From Streptomyces cirratus (lineage in GTDB: Bacteria; Actinomycetota; Actinomycetes; Streptomycetales; Streptomycetaceae): a stretch of DNA of 64,000 bases. The position numbers and the translations under genes are program-made. Below the pieces are notes generated by a model. It had not been told where the DNA came from. It worked only from the letters and a program-made list of their open reading frames with translations, and did no database searches. Below, one piece after another: positions 54,059 through 63,275 of the stretch. Where the stretch lies: NCBI RefSeq assembly GCF_014650775.1, contig NZ_BMVP01000006.1, positions 62,001 through 126,000 on the forward strand, in the 5' to 3' direction. Each line of letters begins with the position of its first letter. The first letter of the stretch is position 1.

Positions 54059-56587
54059 CTACGCCCCCCGCAGCACCGCCCCCGCCCGCTCCGCGGCCAG
54101 CGCCACGGCCGCGTCCCGCGCCGCCGTCGACTCCTCCGCCGTCAGCGTCCGGTCGGCCGCGCGGAAGCGCAGCGCGTACGCCAGGGACTTCTTGCCCTCA
54201 CCGACCTGCTCACCGGTGAACACGTCGAACAGCCGCAGCGATTCGAGGAGTTCGCCCGCGCCCTCGCGCAGGGCCGCCTCCACCGCGGACGCCGGAACCG
54301 ACGCGTCCACGATCAGCGCGACGTCCTGGGTCGCCACCGGGAAGGTGGAGATCCGCGGCGCCCGCACGGCCTCGCCGCCGGCCGCCGCGAGGCGGTCCAG
54401 GTCGAGTTCCATGGCGCTGGTGCGCGCCGGCAGGCCCATCGCCTTGACCACGCGCGGGTGCAGCTCACCGGCGTGCCCGATGACCGTCTCCGCCCCGTCC
54501 AGGGTGACGACCAGTTCCGCGCACCGGCCCGGGTGCCACGGGCCGTACTGACCCTGGCGCACCACGAGTTCCGCACCGGCCTCGACGGCCAGCGAGCGCG
54601 CGGCCTGCACCGCGTCCGCCCAGTCGGCCGGACGGCCCTTGCCCCACCAGCCGGCCGCTTCACGCGCACCGGCCAGCACGACCGCGGCGTACCGCGGCTG
54701 GGCGGGCAGGGCCGCGTTCAGCGTGGCGATCTCCTCGTCCGTGGGACGCCGGTCGACGGGCAGCCGTACGGCGACACCCGGCCGCTCGCCGGCCAGGAAG
54801 ACCGAACCGGTCTCGAAGAGCGCGAGGTCGTGGCTGCCCCGGCTGTCGTTGCGGCGCAGCGCCCCCAGCAGGCCCGGCAGCAGCGTCGTGCGCAGCGTCG
54901 GCTCCTCGTCGGAGATCGGGTTGACCAGCTTGACGACCCTGCGGGCGGCGTCGTCCGCGGGCAGCTGGAGCTGGTCGAAGACGCCCTCGCCGATGAACGG
55001 GTAGCTGAGCGCCTCGACGTAGCCCGCGCCGGCCAGCGCGCGGCCGACCCGGCGGTGCAGCTGCTGCCGGGCGGTCAGACCGCGGCCGGAGGGCACCTGC
55101 GGCAGGGTCGAGGGGAGGTTCCCGTAGCCCTCCAGCCGGATGACCTCTTCGGCGAGGTCGTTCGGCTCGGCGAGGTCGGGCCGCCAGGACGGGACGGTGA
55201 CGACGAGCTCGTCCTGCCCGTAGACGTCGCAGCCGATCTCCTGGAGGCGGCGTACGACGGTCTCGCGGCCGTAGTCCATGCCCGCCACCCGGTCCGGGTG
55301 GTCCGCGCTCATCGCGATGGTGCGCGGGGCGCCCGGGGCGGTGAGCTCGGTGACTCCGGCCTCGGCGGTGCCGCCGGCGAGCAGCACCAGCAGGTCGACG
55401 GTCCGCTGCGCGGCCGCGGAGGCGGCCGCCGGGTCCACGCCCCGCTCGAAGCGCTTGGACGCCTCGGAGGACAGCTTGAGCCGGCGGGCGGTGCGCGAGA
55501 TCGACACGGCGTCGAAGTGCGCGGCCTCGATGACGACGTCCGTGGTGCCCGTGACCTGGCCGGTCTCGGGGTCCGTGACGGAGTCGGCGATCTCGGTGTT
55601 CGCGCCGCCCATGACACCGGCGAGGCCGATCGGCCCGCTGTTGTCGGTGATCACCAGGTCCTCGGCGTCGAGCGTGCGCTTGACCCCGTCGAGGGTGGTG
55701 AACTTCTCGCCCTGCTCGGCACGGCGGACGCCGATGGCGCCGTCCAGGCGCGAGCGGTCGTACGCGTGCAGCGGCTGGCCGAGCTCCAGCATCACGTAGT
55801 TGGTGACGTCGACGGCGAGCGAGATCGGGCGCATGCCCGCCTTCTGCAGGCGGCGCGTGAGCCAGATCGGGGAGCGGGCCTCCGGGTCGAGACCGGTCAC
55901 CGTACGGGCGGTGAAGCGGTCGCAGCCGGCCGGGTCGTCGATCTTGACGAGGTAGCCGTACGAGTTCGGCGCGGGCACGTCCAGCAGCGCCGGGTCGCGC
56001 AGCGGCAGGCCGTAGGCGGTGGCGGCCTCACGGGCCACGCCGCGCATCGACATGCAGTAGCCGCGGTCCGGGGTGATGTCGATGTCGAGGACCTCGTCGA
56101 CGAGCTGGAGCAGCTCGATCGCGTCGGTGCCGACCTCGTGCTCCGGCGGCAGCACGATGATGCCGTGCGTACCGTCGTCGCCCATGCCCAGCTCCTCGCC
56201 GGAGCAGATCATGCCGTGCGAGGTCTTGCCGTACGTCTTGCGCGAGGCGATCGCGAAGTCGCCGGGCAGCACCGCGCCGGGCAGGACCACGACCACCTTG
56301 TCGCCGACGGAGAAGTTCCGTGCGCCGCAGACGATCTCCTGCGGCTCGCCGGTGCCGTTGGCCTGGCCGACGTCGACCGTGCAGAAGCGGATCGGCTTGC
56401 GGAAGCCCTCCAGCTCCTCGATGGTCAGGACCTGGCCGACGACCAGGGGGCCCTTGAGCCCGGCGCCGAGCTGCTCGACGGTCTCGACCTCCAGGCCGGC
56501 GTCGACGAGCTTGGCCGCGACGTCGCGACCGGTTTCACCCGCGGGGAGGTCGACGTACTCCCGCAGCCAAGAAAGCGGGACCCGCAT
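54059..56587 (-). CDS. pheT: Phenylalanine--tRNA ligase beta subunit
   Basis: An 842-residue beta subunit. N-terminal tRNA-binding OB fold (GPLVVGQVLTIEELEG, about 45-60), B3/B4 editing domain, B5 domain, and the C-terminal ferredoxin-like anticodon-binding domain (ISTFPVATQDVALIVDASVP). Length typical. ATG overlaps the pheS stop by one base (TGATG). Confidence 0.97.
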   Translation of the reverse strand: MRVPLSWLREYVDLPAGETGRDVAAKLVDAGLEVETVEQLGAGLKGPLVVGQVLTIEELEGFRKPIRFCTVDVGQANGTGEPQEIVCGARNFSVGDKVVVVLPGAVLPGDFAIASRKTYGKTSHGMICSGEELGMGDDGTHGIIVLPPEHEVGTDAIELLQLVDEVLDIDITPDRGYCMSMRGVAREAATAYGLPLRDPALLDVPAPNSYGYLVKIDDPAGCDRFTARTVTGLDPEARSPIWLTRRLQKAGMRPISLAVDVTNYVMLELGQPLHAYDRSRLDGAIGVRRAEQGEKFTTLDGVKRTLDAEDLVITDNSGPIGLAGVMGGANTEIADSVTDPETGQVTGTTDVVIEAAHFDAVSISRTARRLKLSSEASKRFERGVDPAAASAAAQRTVDLLVLLAGGTAEAGVTELTAPGAPRTIAMSADHPDRVAGMDYGRETVVRRLQEIGCDVYGQDELVVTVPSWRPDLAEPNDLAEEVIRLEGYGNLPSTLPQVPSGRGLTARQQLHRRVGRALAGAGYVEALSYPFIGEGVFDQLQLPADDAARRVVKLVNPISDEEPTLRTTLLPGLLGALRRNDSRGSHDLALFETGSVFLAGERPGVAVRLPVDRRPTDEEIATLNAALPAQPRYAAVVLAGAREAAGWWGKGRPADWADAVQAARSLAVEAGAELVVRQGQYGPWHPGRCAELVVTLDGAETVIGHAGELHPRVVKAMGLPARTSAMELDLDRLAAAGGEAVRAPRISTFPVATQDVALIVDASVPASAVEAALREGAGELLESLRLFDVFTGEQVGEGKKSLAYALRFRAADRTLTAEESTAARDAAVALAAERAGAVLRGA

Positions 56588-57714
56588 CAGATCTCCATCC
56601 CGAACGGCCGGGTGAAACGGACGTCACCCTCGACCATGTCTCGCATGTCTTCAACGTTGTGGCGGAACATCAGCATCCGTTCGATGCCGAAGCCGAAGGC
56701 GAAGCCGCTGTACTTCTCCGGGTCGACGCCGCAGGCGGTGAGCACCTTGGGGTTGACCATGCCGCAGCCGCCCAGCTCGATCCAGCCCTCGCTGGAGCAG
56801 GTACGGCAGGGGCGGTCGGGGTTGCCCACCGACTCGCCGCGGCACACGTAGCACTGCATGTCCATCTCGGCGGACGGCTCGGTGAACGGGAAGAAGTGCG
56901 GGCGCAGACGCGTGGTGGTGCCCTCGCCGAACAGCTCCTGGACCATGTGGTCCATGGTGCCCTTGAGGTCCGCCATGGTCAGGCCCTCGTCCACCGCGAG
57001 CAGCTCGACCTGGTGGAAGACCGGGGTGTGCGTCGCGTCGAGCTCGTCGGTGCGGTACACCCGCCCCGGGCAGACGATGTACACGGGCGGCTTGCGCTCC
57101 AGCAGCGAGCGCGCCTGCACCGGGGAGGTGTGGGTCCGCAGTACGACGCCGGACTCGTCGCCCTCGGTGCCGGCGGGCCCCTGGACGAAGAAGGTGTCCT
57201 GCATCTGGCGTGCCGGGTGGTCGGGCGTGAAGTTGAGGGCGTCGAAGTTGAACCACTCCGCCTCGACCTCGGGGCCCTCCGCGACCTCGTACCCCATGCC
57301 CACGAAGATGTCCGCGATGCGGTCCATCAGGGTGGTCAGGGGGTGGCGGGCGCCGGCCGGGACGCGGTCGTAGGGCAGCGTGACGTCCACTGCCTCCTCG
57401 ACCAGCACCCGCTCGTCTCGCTCGGCCTCGAGCTCGACGGTGCGGGCCCCGAAGGCCTTGTTCACGGCGCCGCGGGCCTGGCCGACGCGCTTGCCGGCCT
57501 CGGCCTTGGCCTGGGGCGGCAGGGCGCCGATCTCGCGGTTGGCGAGCGCCAGGGGCGAGCGGTCGCCCATGTGCGCGGTCTTCGCCTCACGGAGCTCGTC
57601 GAGGTCGCCGGCGGCCGCGAAGGCGGCGAGCGCCTCGTCCCGCATGCGCTCGATCTCTTCCGGTTTCAGTGCCTCGACCTCGACAGGGTCGTACGACTTG
57701 TTCGGTGCCGACAT
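56587..57714 (-). CDS. pheS: Phenylalanine--tRNA ligase alpha subunit
   Basis: A 375-residue class II catalytic subunit. Motifs LRTHTSPVQARSLL, RVYRTDELDATHTPVFHQVE (motif 2) and SGFAFGFGIERMLMFRH (motif 3). Contains a Cys cluster CYVC ... CRTC (about 300-318), as in actinobacterial PheS, perhaps for zinc. ATG 57714 with GGGAAGAG directly before it. Confidence 0.97.
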   Translation of the reverse strand: MSAPNKSYDPVEVEALKPEEIERMRDEALAAFAAAGDLDELREAKTAHMGDRSPLALANREIGALPPQAKAEAGKRVGQARGAVNKAFGARTVELEAERDERVLVEEAVDVTLPYDRVPAGARHPLTTLMDRIADIFVGMGYEVAEGPEVEAEWFNFDALNFTPDHPARQMQDTFFVQGPAGTEGDESGVVLRTHTSPVQARSLLERKPPVYIVCPGRVYRTDELDATHTPVFHQVELLAVDEGLTMADLKGTMDHMVQELFGEGTTTRLRPHFFPFTEPSAEMDMQCYVCRGESVGNPDRPCRTCSSEGWIELGGCGMVNPKVLTACGVDPEKYSGFAFGFGIERMLMFRHNVEDMRDMVEGDVRFTRPFGMEI

Positions 57715-57758
57715 CTCTTCCCGTACTTCCGATGGCTGGCTGGTGGTCCCCGTACGAC

Positions 57759-57775
57759 TCGATCGGACCGATCGA
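57759..57775. promoter_or_regulatory. 17-bp palindrome in the pheS leader
   Basis: TCGATCGG-A-CCGATCGA, a perfect palindrome 45 bases before the pheS start. TAGACT lies upstream on the same strand at about 57812-57817 as a -10 candidate. Could be an operator or mRNA hairpin. Confidence 0.4.
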
Positions 57776-57865
57776 AGCAGAGACACAAAGGTGCCAAAGC
57801 ACGAGTCTAAAGGTCGCCGGGGGTGAAGGGGGCCCGTGGGCCGCCTGGCGAGACGCTCCGCAGGG

Positions 57866-59029
57866 TTACTGCGTGAGGTAGGCCGGGGCGGCGACGGGCA
57901 GGATAAATCGGAACTCGGCGCCGCCGCCGGGGCCGCGGCCGACCGTGATGGTGCCGCCGTGGGCCTCCACGATGCCCTTGACGATGTACAGGCCCAGGCC
58001 GGTGCCGCCGCGTTTGCTGCCCCGCCAGAAACGGGTGAACACGCGGCCCATCGACTCCTCGGGGATACCGGGGCCCTCGTCGGTCACGGTGACGGCGGTT
58101 CCCTTCTCGGTCTTCCCCGCGGCGTTCGCGAAGGTGGTCGGCGATACGTCGATGGTGACGGTTCCCTCACCGTGGCGCACCGCATTTTCGAGCAGGTTGC
58201 CCAGGATCTGGTCGATCTTGTCCGGGTCGGCCCACAGGTCGGGCAGCGGGCGGCTGACGCGTACGAGGAACCGGTCGGGGGCCTGCCCGTTCGCGGTCAG
58301 CGCCTGCACGTGCCGGCCGACGGCGGTGGCGATGTCCACCGGCTGCCGGCGCACCTCCAGCCGCCCCGAGTCGATGCGGGAGATGTCCAGCAGCTCCGCG
58401 ATCAGCCGGGTGACGCGATTGGCGTCCGCGTCGACGGTCTCCAGCATCAGCAGCTTCTGGTCGTCGGTGAACCGGCCCCATTTGGCGAGCAGGGTCGCGG
58501 TGAAGCCTTTGACGGAGGTCAGCGGGGAACGCAGCTCGTGCGCGACGGTGGCGATCAGCTCGGCGTGGCTGCGCTCGGTGCGCCGCCGCGCCTCGGTGCC
58601 GCGCAGGGTGATCACCAGGCGGCGCAGCGGGCCGGTGGGGTGGGTGCGCACGTAGCGGGCGGAGACCAGGACCTCCCGGCCGCCGGGGAGCAGCAGGTTC
58701 CGCTCGGGCTGTCCGCGCCGGGTGGCCAGGCCCCCGTAGGGGTCGGTCAGCGTCCACCAGCGGCGGCCTTCGAGGTCCTCCAGCGGCAGCGCCCGGTCGA
58801 TCCGTGCCCCGAGGGCCTCGCTGGGCGCGAGCGCGGTGATCCGGGCGGCGGCGGAGTTGAAGCAGATGACCCGGCCGGTGTGGTCGGCGACGACCAGCCC
58901 GTCGGGCAGGTCGTCGGCGTCTATCCCCAGGGCCCCCAGGTGCGCCGGCGCGGCCTGTGCGGGAACGGCGCGTCCCGACGGACCGGCCGCTCCGGCCGCC
59001 GCCGGTGAGCTGTTCGTACCGACGCTCAT
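57866..59029 (-). CDS. PAS-domain sensor histidine kinase
   Basis: A 387-residue soluble kinase (no membrane helix). PAS domain (about 45-150: DDLPDGLVVADHTGRVICFNSAAARI), HisKA with AELIATVAHELRSPLTSVKGF (His about 168), HATPase with DKIDQILGNLLENAVRHGEG, DEGPGIPEESMGRVFTRFWRG and GGTGLGLYIVKGIVEAHGG. No response regulator is next to it. ATG with GCGGGGAC upstream. Confidence 0.9.
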   Translation of the reverse strand: MSVGTNSSPAAAGAAGPSGRAVPAQAAPAHLGALGIDADDLPDGLVVADHTGRVICFNSAAARITALAPSEALGARIDRALPLEDLEGRRWWTLTDPYGGLATRRGQPERNLLLPGGREVLVSARYVRTHPTGPLRRLVITLRGTEARRRTERSHAELIATVAHELRSPLTSVKGFTATLLAKWGRFTDDQKLLMLETVDADANRVTRLIAELLDISRIDSGRLEVRRQPVDIATAVGRHVQALTANGQAPDRFLVRVSRPLPDLWADPDKIDQILGNLLENAVRHGEGTVTIDVSPTTFANAAGKTEKGTAVTVTDEGPGIPEESMGRVFTRFWRGSKRGGTGLGLYIVKGIVEAHGGTITVGRGPGGGAEFRFILPVAAPAYLTQ

Positions 59030-59086
59030 GTCCCCGCTACCCCACATCTCCGAGTACCGCAGTGGGCCCCCCGGGCCGCCACATTA

Positions 59087-59947
<861 letters not shown>

Positions 59948-60069
59948 GGCGTCAGCGGTTCTTTCTCGGGTGTCCGGTGCGCGGCTCCGGCGTGAGCGGC
60001 GGCCACGGGGGCCCGGCCGGCCGGAGACGAGCGGGGTTCTCGGGGGCCCCGTCGCGCGGGGCGAAAGCA

Positions 60070-60104
60070 CACGGACCCGCAGGCGATTCGCCTGCGGGTC
60101 CGTG
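60070..60104 (-). terminator. Terminator of infC-rpmI-rplT
   Basis: 16-bp perfect stem (60070-60085 with 60089-60104) and 3-nt loop ATT, 33 bases after the rplT stop. Confidence 0.9.
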
Positions 60105-60137
60105 GGTGCCGACTGCTTTTACGCGGCCGGCCAGTCC

Positions 60138-60524
60138 TTAGGCAGCGGCCTTCGGGGCGTTGACGTCGGCCGGGAGGGCCTTCTGCGCGACCTCGACGAG
60201 CGCGGCGAACGCGTTGGCGTCGTTGACGGCCAGCTCCGCGAGGATCTTGCGGTCCACCTCGATGTTGGCGGCCTTGAGACCCTGGATGAGGCGGTTGTAG
60301 GTCATGCCGTTCTGGCGGGCAGCGGCGTTGATGCGCTGGATCCACAGCTGACGGAAGTCGCCCTTGCGCTTCTTGCGGTCGTTGAAGTTGTAGACCAGCG
60401 AGTGGGTGACCTGCTCCTTGGCCTTGCGGTACAGGCGCGAACGCTGACCGCGGTAGCCGGAGGCCGCCTCGAGGATCGCCCGGCGCTTCTTGTGGGCGTT
60501 TACTGCCCGCTTGACGCGTGCCAC
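60138..60524 (-). CDS. rplT: 50S ribosomal protein L20
   Basis: A 128-residue ribosomal protein beginning MARVKRAVNAHKKRRAILEA, with the conserved SRLYRKAKEQ and FRQLWIQRINAAARQNGMTY. Third gene of infC-rpmI-rplT; binds 23S rRNA early in assembly. Confidence 0.98.
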   Translation of the reverse strand: MARVKRAVNAHKKRRAILEAASGYRGQRSRLYRKAKEQVTHSLVYNFNDRKKRKGDFRQLWIQRINAAARQNGMTYNRLIQGLKAANIEVDRKILAELAVNDANAFAALVEVAQKALPADVNAPKAAA

Positions 60525-60627
60525 TTTTTAACTCCTTGTAGCGGGGCCGTGGGTGTCTTCACACGGCCCGAATTCAGATGGGGTCCCGGTCTCGACGTAC
60601 CGCTCCCGGCGAGGGGAGCGGAGTACG

Positions 60628-60822
60628 TCACTTGCCGAGAAGCTTCTTGATCTTCGCGGCGTCGCCGGGGGCCATCTCCGCGGTGCCGGTCAGGCGGCGG
60701 GTGACACGGGACGACTTGTGCTCGAGCAGGTGGCGCTTGCCGGCGCGCTCACGGAGCACCTTGCCGGAGCCGGTGATCTTGAAGCGCTTCTTGGAACCGC
60801 TGTGCGTCTTGTTCTTCGGCAT
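60628..60822 (-). CDS. rpmI: 50S ribosomal protein L35
   Basis: A 64-residue basic protein MPKNKTHSGSKKRFKITGSG with the conserved KLLGK end. Between infC and rplT, as usual. Confidence 0.98.
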   Translation of the reverse strand: MPKNKTHSGSKKRFKITGSGKVLRERAGKRHLLEHKSSRVTRRLTGTAEMAPGDAAKIKKLLGK

Positions 60823-60924
60823 AGCGCCGTTATCTCCTCGTCGGTGGCGCTCCCGCCGGTCCTGGGGACCGGCTCACGGGAGCGTCATGTTGTGTCGGTG
60901 ATTCCGAGACGGGCTGCCTCGGGA

Positions 60925-61635
60925 TCAGGCCTCGGCAGATGCCTCGTGGGAGGTGTCCGCCTCGTCGGAGGCGGCCTCGGCGGAGACGTCTGCCTCGTCG
61001 GCGTCGGCCTCGACGGCGATGTCGGCTTCCTCGGAAGCCTCCTCCTCGCCGGCAGGGGCCACGCCCTGGCGCTCGGCCTTGCGGGCGGCCTGCGCCTCGC
61101 GGGCTTCGGCCATCGCCTCGGTCTTCTTCTTGTGCGGACCGAGAACCATGATCATGTTTCGGCCGTCCTGCTTCGGGTTCGACTCGATGAACCCGAGGTC
61201 CTCGACGTCCGAAGCGAGGCGCTGCAGCAGTCGGTAGCCGAGTTCCGGCCGGGACTGCTCGCGACCACGGAACATGATCGTGATCTTGACCTTGTCGCCC
61301 TGCTTGAGGAACCGAACGACGTGACCCTTCTTGGTGTCATAGTCGTGCGGGTCGATCTTCGGCCGGAGCTTCATTTCCTTGATGACCGTGTGCGCCTGGT
61401 TCTTGCGCGCCTCACGGGCCTTCATGGCCGACTCGTACTTGAACTTGCCGTAGTCCATGAGCTTGCAGACCGGCGGGCGTGCGGACGCCGCGACCTCGAC
61501 CAGGTCGAGGTCGTACTCCTGCGCGAGCTCAAGCGCCTTGGCAAGCGGCACGATGCCGACCTGCTCGCCGCTGGGACCGACGAGTCGTACCTCGGGAACG
61601 CGAATCCGGTCGTTGATGCGGGGCTCGGTGCTGAT
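60925..61635 (-). CDS. infC: Translation initiation factor IF-3 (ATC start)
   Basis: A 236-residue IF-3: STEPRINDRIRVPEVRLVG (N-domain), YGKFKYESAMKAREARKNQ linker, C-domain KVKITIMFRGREQSRPELG, then a 45-residue acidic Glu/Ala/Asp tail. ATC at 61635 has GAGGAGG four bases before it; the upstream GTG at 61659 (alternative, 244 residues) has no ribosome site. Rare AUU/AUC starts are the basis of IF-3 autocontrol in other bacteria; this is the parallel inference here. Confidence 0.9.
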   Translation of the reverse strand: MSTEPRINDRIRVPEVRLVGPSGEQVGIVPLAKALELAQEYDLDLVEVAASARPPVCKLMDYGKFKYESAMKAREARKNQAHTVIKEMKLRPKIDPHDYDTKKGHVVRFLKQGDKVKITIMFRGREQSRPELGYRLLQRLASDVEDLGFIESNPKQDGRNMIMVLGPHKKKTEAMAEAREAQAARKAERQGVAPAGEEEASEEADIAVEADADEADVSAEAASDEADTSHEASAEA

Positions 61636-61718
61636 GGATCCTCCTCGGTAGCACCACACGACTGTCTGGCAGACAGCCGTTGACGTTGGTGTCGTCAGAC
61701 CGGCCTCGGCGGGATATG

Positions 61719-61750
61719 AAAAAAGCCCCGCCGGGACACAGGCAGGGGCT
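61719..61750 (-). terminator. Leader terminator (attenuator) of infC operon
   Basis: Minus strand AGCCCCTGCC (61750-61741), loop TGTGTCCC, GGCGGGGCT (61732-61724) and then TTTTTT (61724-61719). Bulged stem plus U6-tract, about 185 bases after the promoter and 84 before the ATC start. Complementary G-rich stretches upstream could form an antiterminator. Confidence 0.8.
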
Positions 61751-61935
61751 CCAACACAACCGGAGCACCGTCGCGTGCGAACCGCGGGGCGCAGACTCGG
61801 GCGGCTTTCCATCGTCCGTACGGAACGATGGATACCACCAGACCGGTGACCCGCCGCCCCAGAAGGCGGTCAGGTGGGAGAATCGGAGCCTCCACTTGTG
61901 GGCCGGGGACACAGGTCTCCGGCCGGTCGTAGCCC

Positions 61936-61941
61936 AATATA
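61936..61941 (-). promoter_or_regulatory. -10 element of the infC operon
   Basis: TATATT on the minus strand, preceded by TGC (extended -10). No clear -35. It would start a leader of about 300 bases before infC. It is divergent from the DUF1844 gene at 62016. Confidence 0.6.
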
Positions 61942-62015
61942 GCATTCCGCGCCAGAGCCGCTCACCCGGAGCCGGGCGGTCCGCGGCCGGCGCGGCCCGG
62001 CTTATCGTGTGGAGC

Positions 62016-62402
62016 ATGACTGACGCGACCCCCACCCCCGCCACCGAGGCCGGCCCCACCCCGGACGCTCCCGACTACGACGCCATGACCCGCGACATCG
62101 CGGACGTGCCCGCCGTCGAGGTGATCACCACGGTGGCCGTGCACCTGCTGAGCGCCGCGGCGGTCAACCTGGGCCTGGACAAGCCCGACTCCGAGCACAA
62201 GGACCTCGACGAGGCCCGCAAGCTGATCACCGCCCTCGCCGGCCTGGTCACCGCGAGCGCCACCGAGATCAGCTCCTTCCACGCGGCCCCGCTGCGCGAC
62301 GGCCTCAAGTCGCTCCAGCTGGCCTTCCGCGAGGCTTCCATCGTGCCGGACGAGCCGGGCCAGGGGCCGGGCGAGAAGTTCACGGGTCCGGTGTACGGGT
62401 AA
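62016..62402 (+). CDS. DUF1844 domain protein
   Basis: A 128-residue protein; DUF1844 pattern VEVITTVAVHLLSAAAVNLG, ARKLITALAGLVTA. An acidic Pro/Thr N-terminus precedes it. Actinobacterial conserved gene beside infC. Function unknown. Confidence 0.88.
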   Translation: MTDATPTPATEAGPTPDAPDYDAMTRDIADVPAVEVITTVAVHLLSAAAVNLGLDKPDSEHKDLDEARKLITALAGLVTASATEISSFHAAPLRDGLKSLQLAFREASIVPDEPGQGPGEKFTGPVYG

Positions 62403-62427
62403 CCCCGCACTCCCCCACGCACCGAAC

Positions 62428-62473
62428 GGGAAGGGCCGGGACCGCCGCCTCAGCGGCTGTCCCGGCCCTTCCC
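62428..62473. terminator. Bidirectional terminator
   Basis: 15-bp perfect stem (62428-62442 with 62459-62473) with an inner CCGC/GCGG pairing, between the convergent DUF1844 and SseB genes. Confidence 0.85.
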
Positions 62474-62532
62474 ATGTGGCCTGCGCAGCACCCCGTGGTC
62501 GTGGGCGGCCCGGACGGCCTCCTTGCCCGGCC

Positions 62533-63273
62533 TCAGCGGGTGAAGAGCGGCTCCCCCGGCGGCGGTGCGGCGGCCGACGGCAGCAGGGCCAGGTCCAGCC
62601 CGCGCACCAGCCTGCCGCGCAGGGTCTCATCGGCCGCGAGCGCCTCGGCGACCCGACGGGCGGCCGCCGGGCCGACGGCGTCGGAGGCCGGCACGATCGC
62701 GAGGGTGCCGTCGGATCCGGGGCTCCCCGGGCCGAGATGGGCGCGCAGCACCTCGGGCTCCCCCGCCACCGCCGCCCGCACGGCCTCGCGCACGGCGGGG
62801 TCGGCCAGCGGGTCCGCATCCGTGCGCCCCTCGGCGAGTGCCAGCAGGGCCGGGCCGGTGAGCTGGTACGGGACGGGACCGGCCAGGTCGAGCACGACCG
62901 TGTCGGCCTTCTCGTGCGCGGCGGCCGCCAGGGCCTGGTGCAGCGGGACCGCCACCGGGCGGGCCGCCGGGTCCCACAGCGCCAGGGAGGCCGTGGAGGT
63001 GAAGGCCGGCAGGGCCCGGCGGTTGCCCGCGGTCAGGGTCGGGACGGCCATGTCGCTGGTCTTCTCGCGCCGCAGGCCCGTCTCGGGGTCGGTCTCGACC
63101 TCGCCGAGCATGGCGACGACGGGCACCAGCAGGCGGGCGCCCTTGAGGGCGGCCAGCACCTGCGGTTCGCGCGAGCGGTCCTGCGCCCAGGCGGCCAGGG
63201 CCGCGCTCAGTGCGGGATCGGCGGAGCCGTCGTCGTCGGAGAAACCGGGGTCGGGAATGTTCTTGTTCGCCAC
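62533..63273 (-). CDS. SseB-family protein
   Basis: A 246-residue protein with the SseB N-terminal domain pattern (ALSAALAAWAQDRSREPQVLAAL, LLVPVVAMLGEVETD, KTSDMAVPTLTAGNRRALPA FTS). GTG start; 2 bases after the stop of the mycosin gene upstream, so coupled. Function in Streptomyces unknown; linkage to a mycosin is an inference about protein secretion. Confidence 0.85.
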   Translation of the reverse strand: MANKNIPDPGFSDDDGSADPALSAALAAWAQDRSREPQVLAALKGARLLVPVVAMLGEVETDPETGLRREKTSDMAVPTLTAGNRRALPAFTSTASLALWDPAARPVAVPLHQALAAAAHEKADTVVLDLAGPVPYQLTGPALLALAEGRTDADPLADPAVREAVRAAVAGEPEVLRAHLGPGSPGSDGTLAIVPASDAVGPAAARRVAEALAADETLRGRLVRGLDLALLPSAAAPPPGEPLFTR

Positions 63274-63275
63274 AG

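Noticed and set aside
53438..56851. Long plus-strand open frame across the tandem repeat and pheT/pheS
   Set aside because: Antisense to pheT and kept open through the repeat by its 42-bp period. The translation is Arg/Gly/Val-rich without domains.
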